DNA of 29,288 nucleotides, taken from an uncultured Clostridia bacterium (GTDB taxonomy: Bacteria; Bacillota; Clostridia; Christensenellales; UBA1242). Made by a program: the position numbers and the translations under genes. Location: contig CANQHS010000002.1 of assembly GCA_947623795.1 (NCBI GenBank), forward strand, positions 1 to 29,288, in the 5' to 3' direction. Positions 28,973 through 29,288 of this stretch are shown here, in pieces (the stretch's first letter is position 1; each line of letters starts with the position of its first letter). The notes beneath the pieces were generated by a model. The model ran no database searches. It was given only the letters and a program-made list of their open reading frames with translations, and had not been told where the DNA came from.

Positions 28973-29288
28973 TTATTTAAGCGAATATTCGCCAAACTTG
29001 CTGTCCCAAATATCTTTTTTGGTGGTGTAAGCTAGTTTCTTGCCATAAGTTTTTTCATAGCATTCTTTCCAAAGCCTAAAATTTTCCATTTTCATATATT
29101 GTTCATTTTCTTTTCTAGCGAGTTCTGGCTTAGGATAGATTGGCGGCAAAATGTGGATTGTGTAGTTGCCAAAATTTTGCCTATTCTGCTCGTCAATTGG
29201 CGGAACTTTCTGCTCAATTGTTATGAACATTGGAAGAACAGGAACATTATTGATAACCGCATAGTGGAATGCACCTGGTTGCAATGGC
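28973..29288 (-). CDS. PlsC-like 1-acylglycerol-3-phosphate acyltransferase, C-terminal part
   Basis: The frame runs off the right window end, so only the last ~105 residues are seen. They read QPGAFHYAVINNVPVLPMFI, YTIHILPPIYPKPEL and a basic C-terminus, the pattern of lysophospholipid (PlsC-type) acyltransferases of Clostridia, which add the second acyl chain to lysophosphatidic acid at the membrane. The catalytic NHxxxxD and the EGTR-like motif lie outside the window. The apparent TTG start at 29284 is internal. Confidence 0.82.
   Translation of the reverse strand, partial: PLQPGAFHYAVINNVPVLPMFITIEQKVPPIDEQNRQNFGNYTIHILPPIYPKPELARKENEQYMKMENFRLWKECYEKTYGKKLAYTTKKDIWDSKFGEYSLK

Overview
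The window is AT-rich bacterial DNA using the standard bacterial code. Anaerobic class III ribonucleotide reductase with its activase, two DegV proteins, a Pr6Pr-type membrane protein, lipoproteins with short Lys-rich signal peptides and mostly AGGAGG-type ribosome sites suggest an anaerobic, gut-type Bacillota (Clostridia-like) organism. No species can be named from the sequence.

Layout. 1-1911 is the 3' part of gyrA. A lipoprotein gene, an AT-rich gap with a 52-residue small ORF and a candidate ~88-nt small RNA with its own promoter follow. nrdD-nrdG (minus) stand back to back with a Crp/Fnr-type regulator gene (plus). Next comes a minus-strand operon tetR - RlmD-type rRNA methyltransferase - degV, divergent from a second degV and a short YigZ-like gene. 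A zincin-like gene and argS are divergent from one compact promoter region.

14390-23636 is a ~9.2-kb integrative element inserted in the anticodon loop of a host tRNA-Thr(GGT) gene. The host 5' half lies at 14353-14389 and the matching 3' half at 23629-23674, both sharing the 8-bp core CTTGGTAA. The element carries its own intact tRNA-Thr(GGT) just inside the left end. The rejoined host gene and the element gene differ only at one compensatory acceptor-stem pair. The element also encodes a tyrosine integrase with an XRE-like insertion, an excisionase-like protein, a CRESS-type Rep (HUH nickase plus SF3 helicase), two XRE regulators, an ADP-ribosylglycohydrolase, a hypoxanthine/uracil-DNA glycosylase-like protein and several unrecognised cargo proteins. 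A 16-bp operator, TACCAAwGTTwTGGTA, occurs both at the integrase promoter and in the divergent xre/rep promoter region, suggesting one regulator controls integration and replication.

Right of the element are a DUF4926-like small protein, a TetR regulator divergent from a Pr6Pr-like membrane protein gene with a clear operator, a beta-helix-like lipoprotein with a G10 tract in its signal peptide, radC, an HtrA-like serine protease lipoprotein, and the 3' part of a PlsC-like acyltransferase cut by the window end.

A recurring feature is promoters whose -10 hexamer ends 6 or 7 nt before the start codon, so transcripts would be leaderless. It is seen at tetR, the zincin gene, argS, radC, the small ORF, the first lipoprotein and possibly one XRE gene. 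In several of these a longer apparent ORF starts inside the promoter itself.
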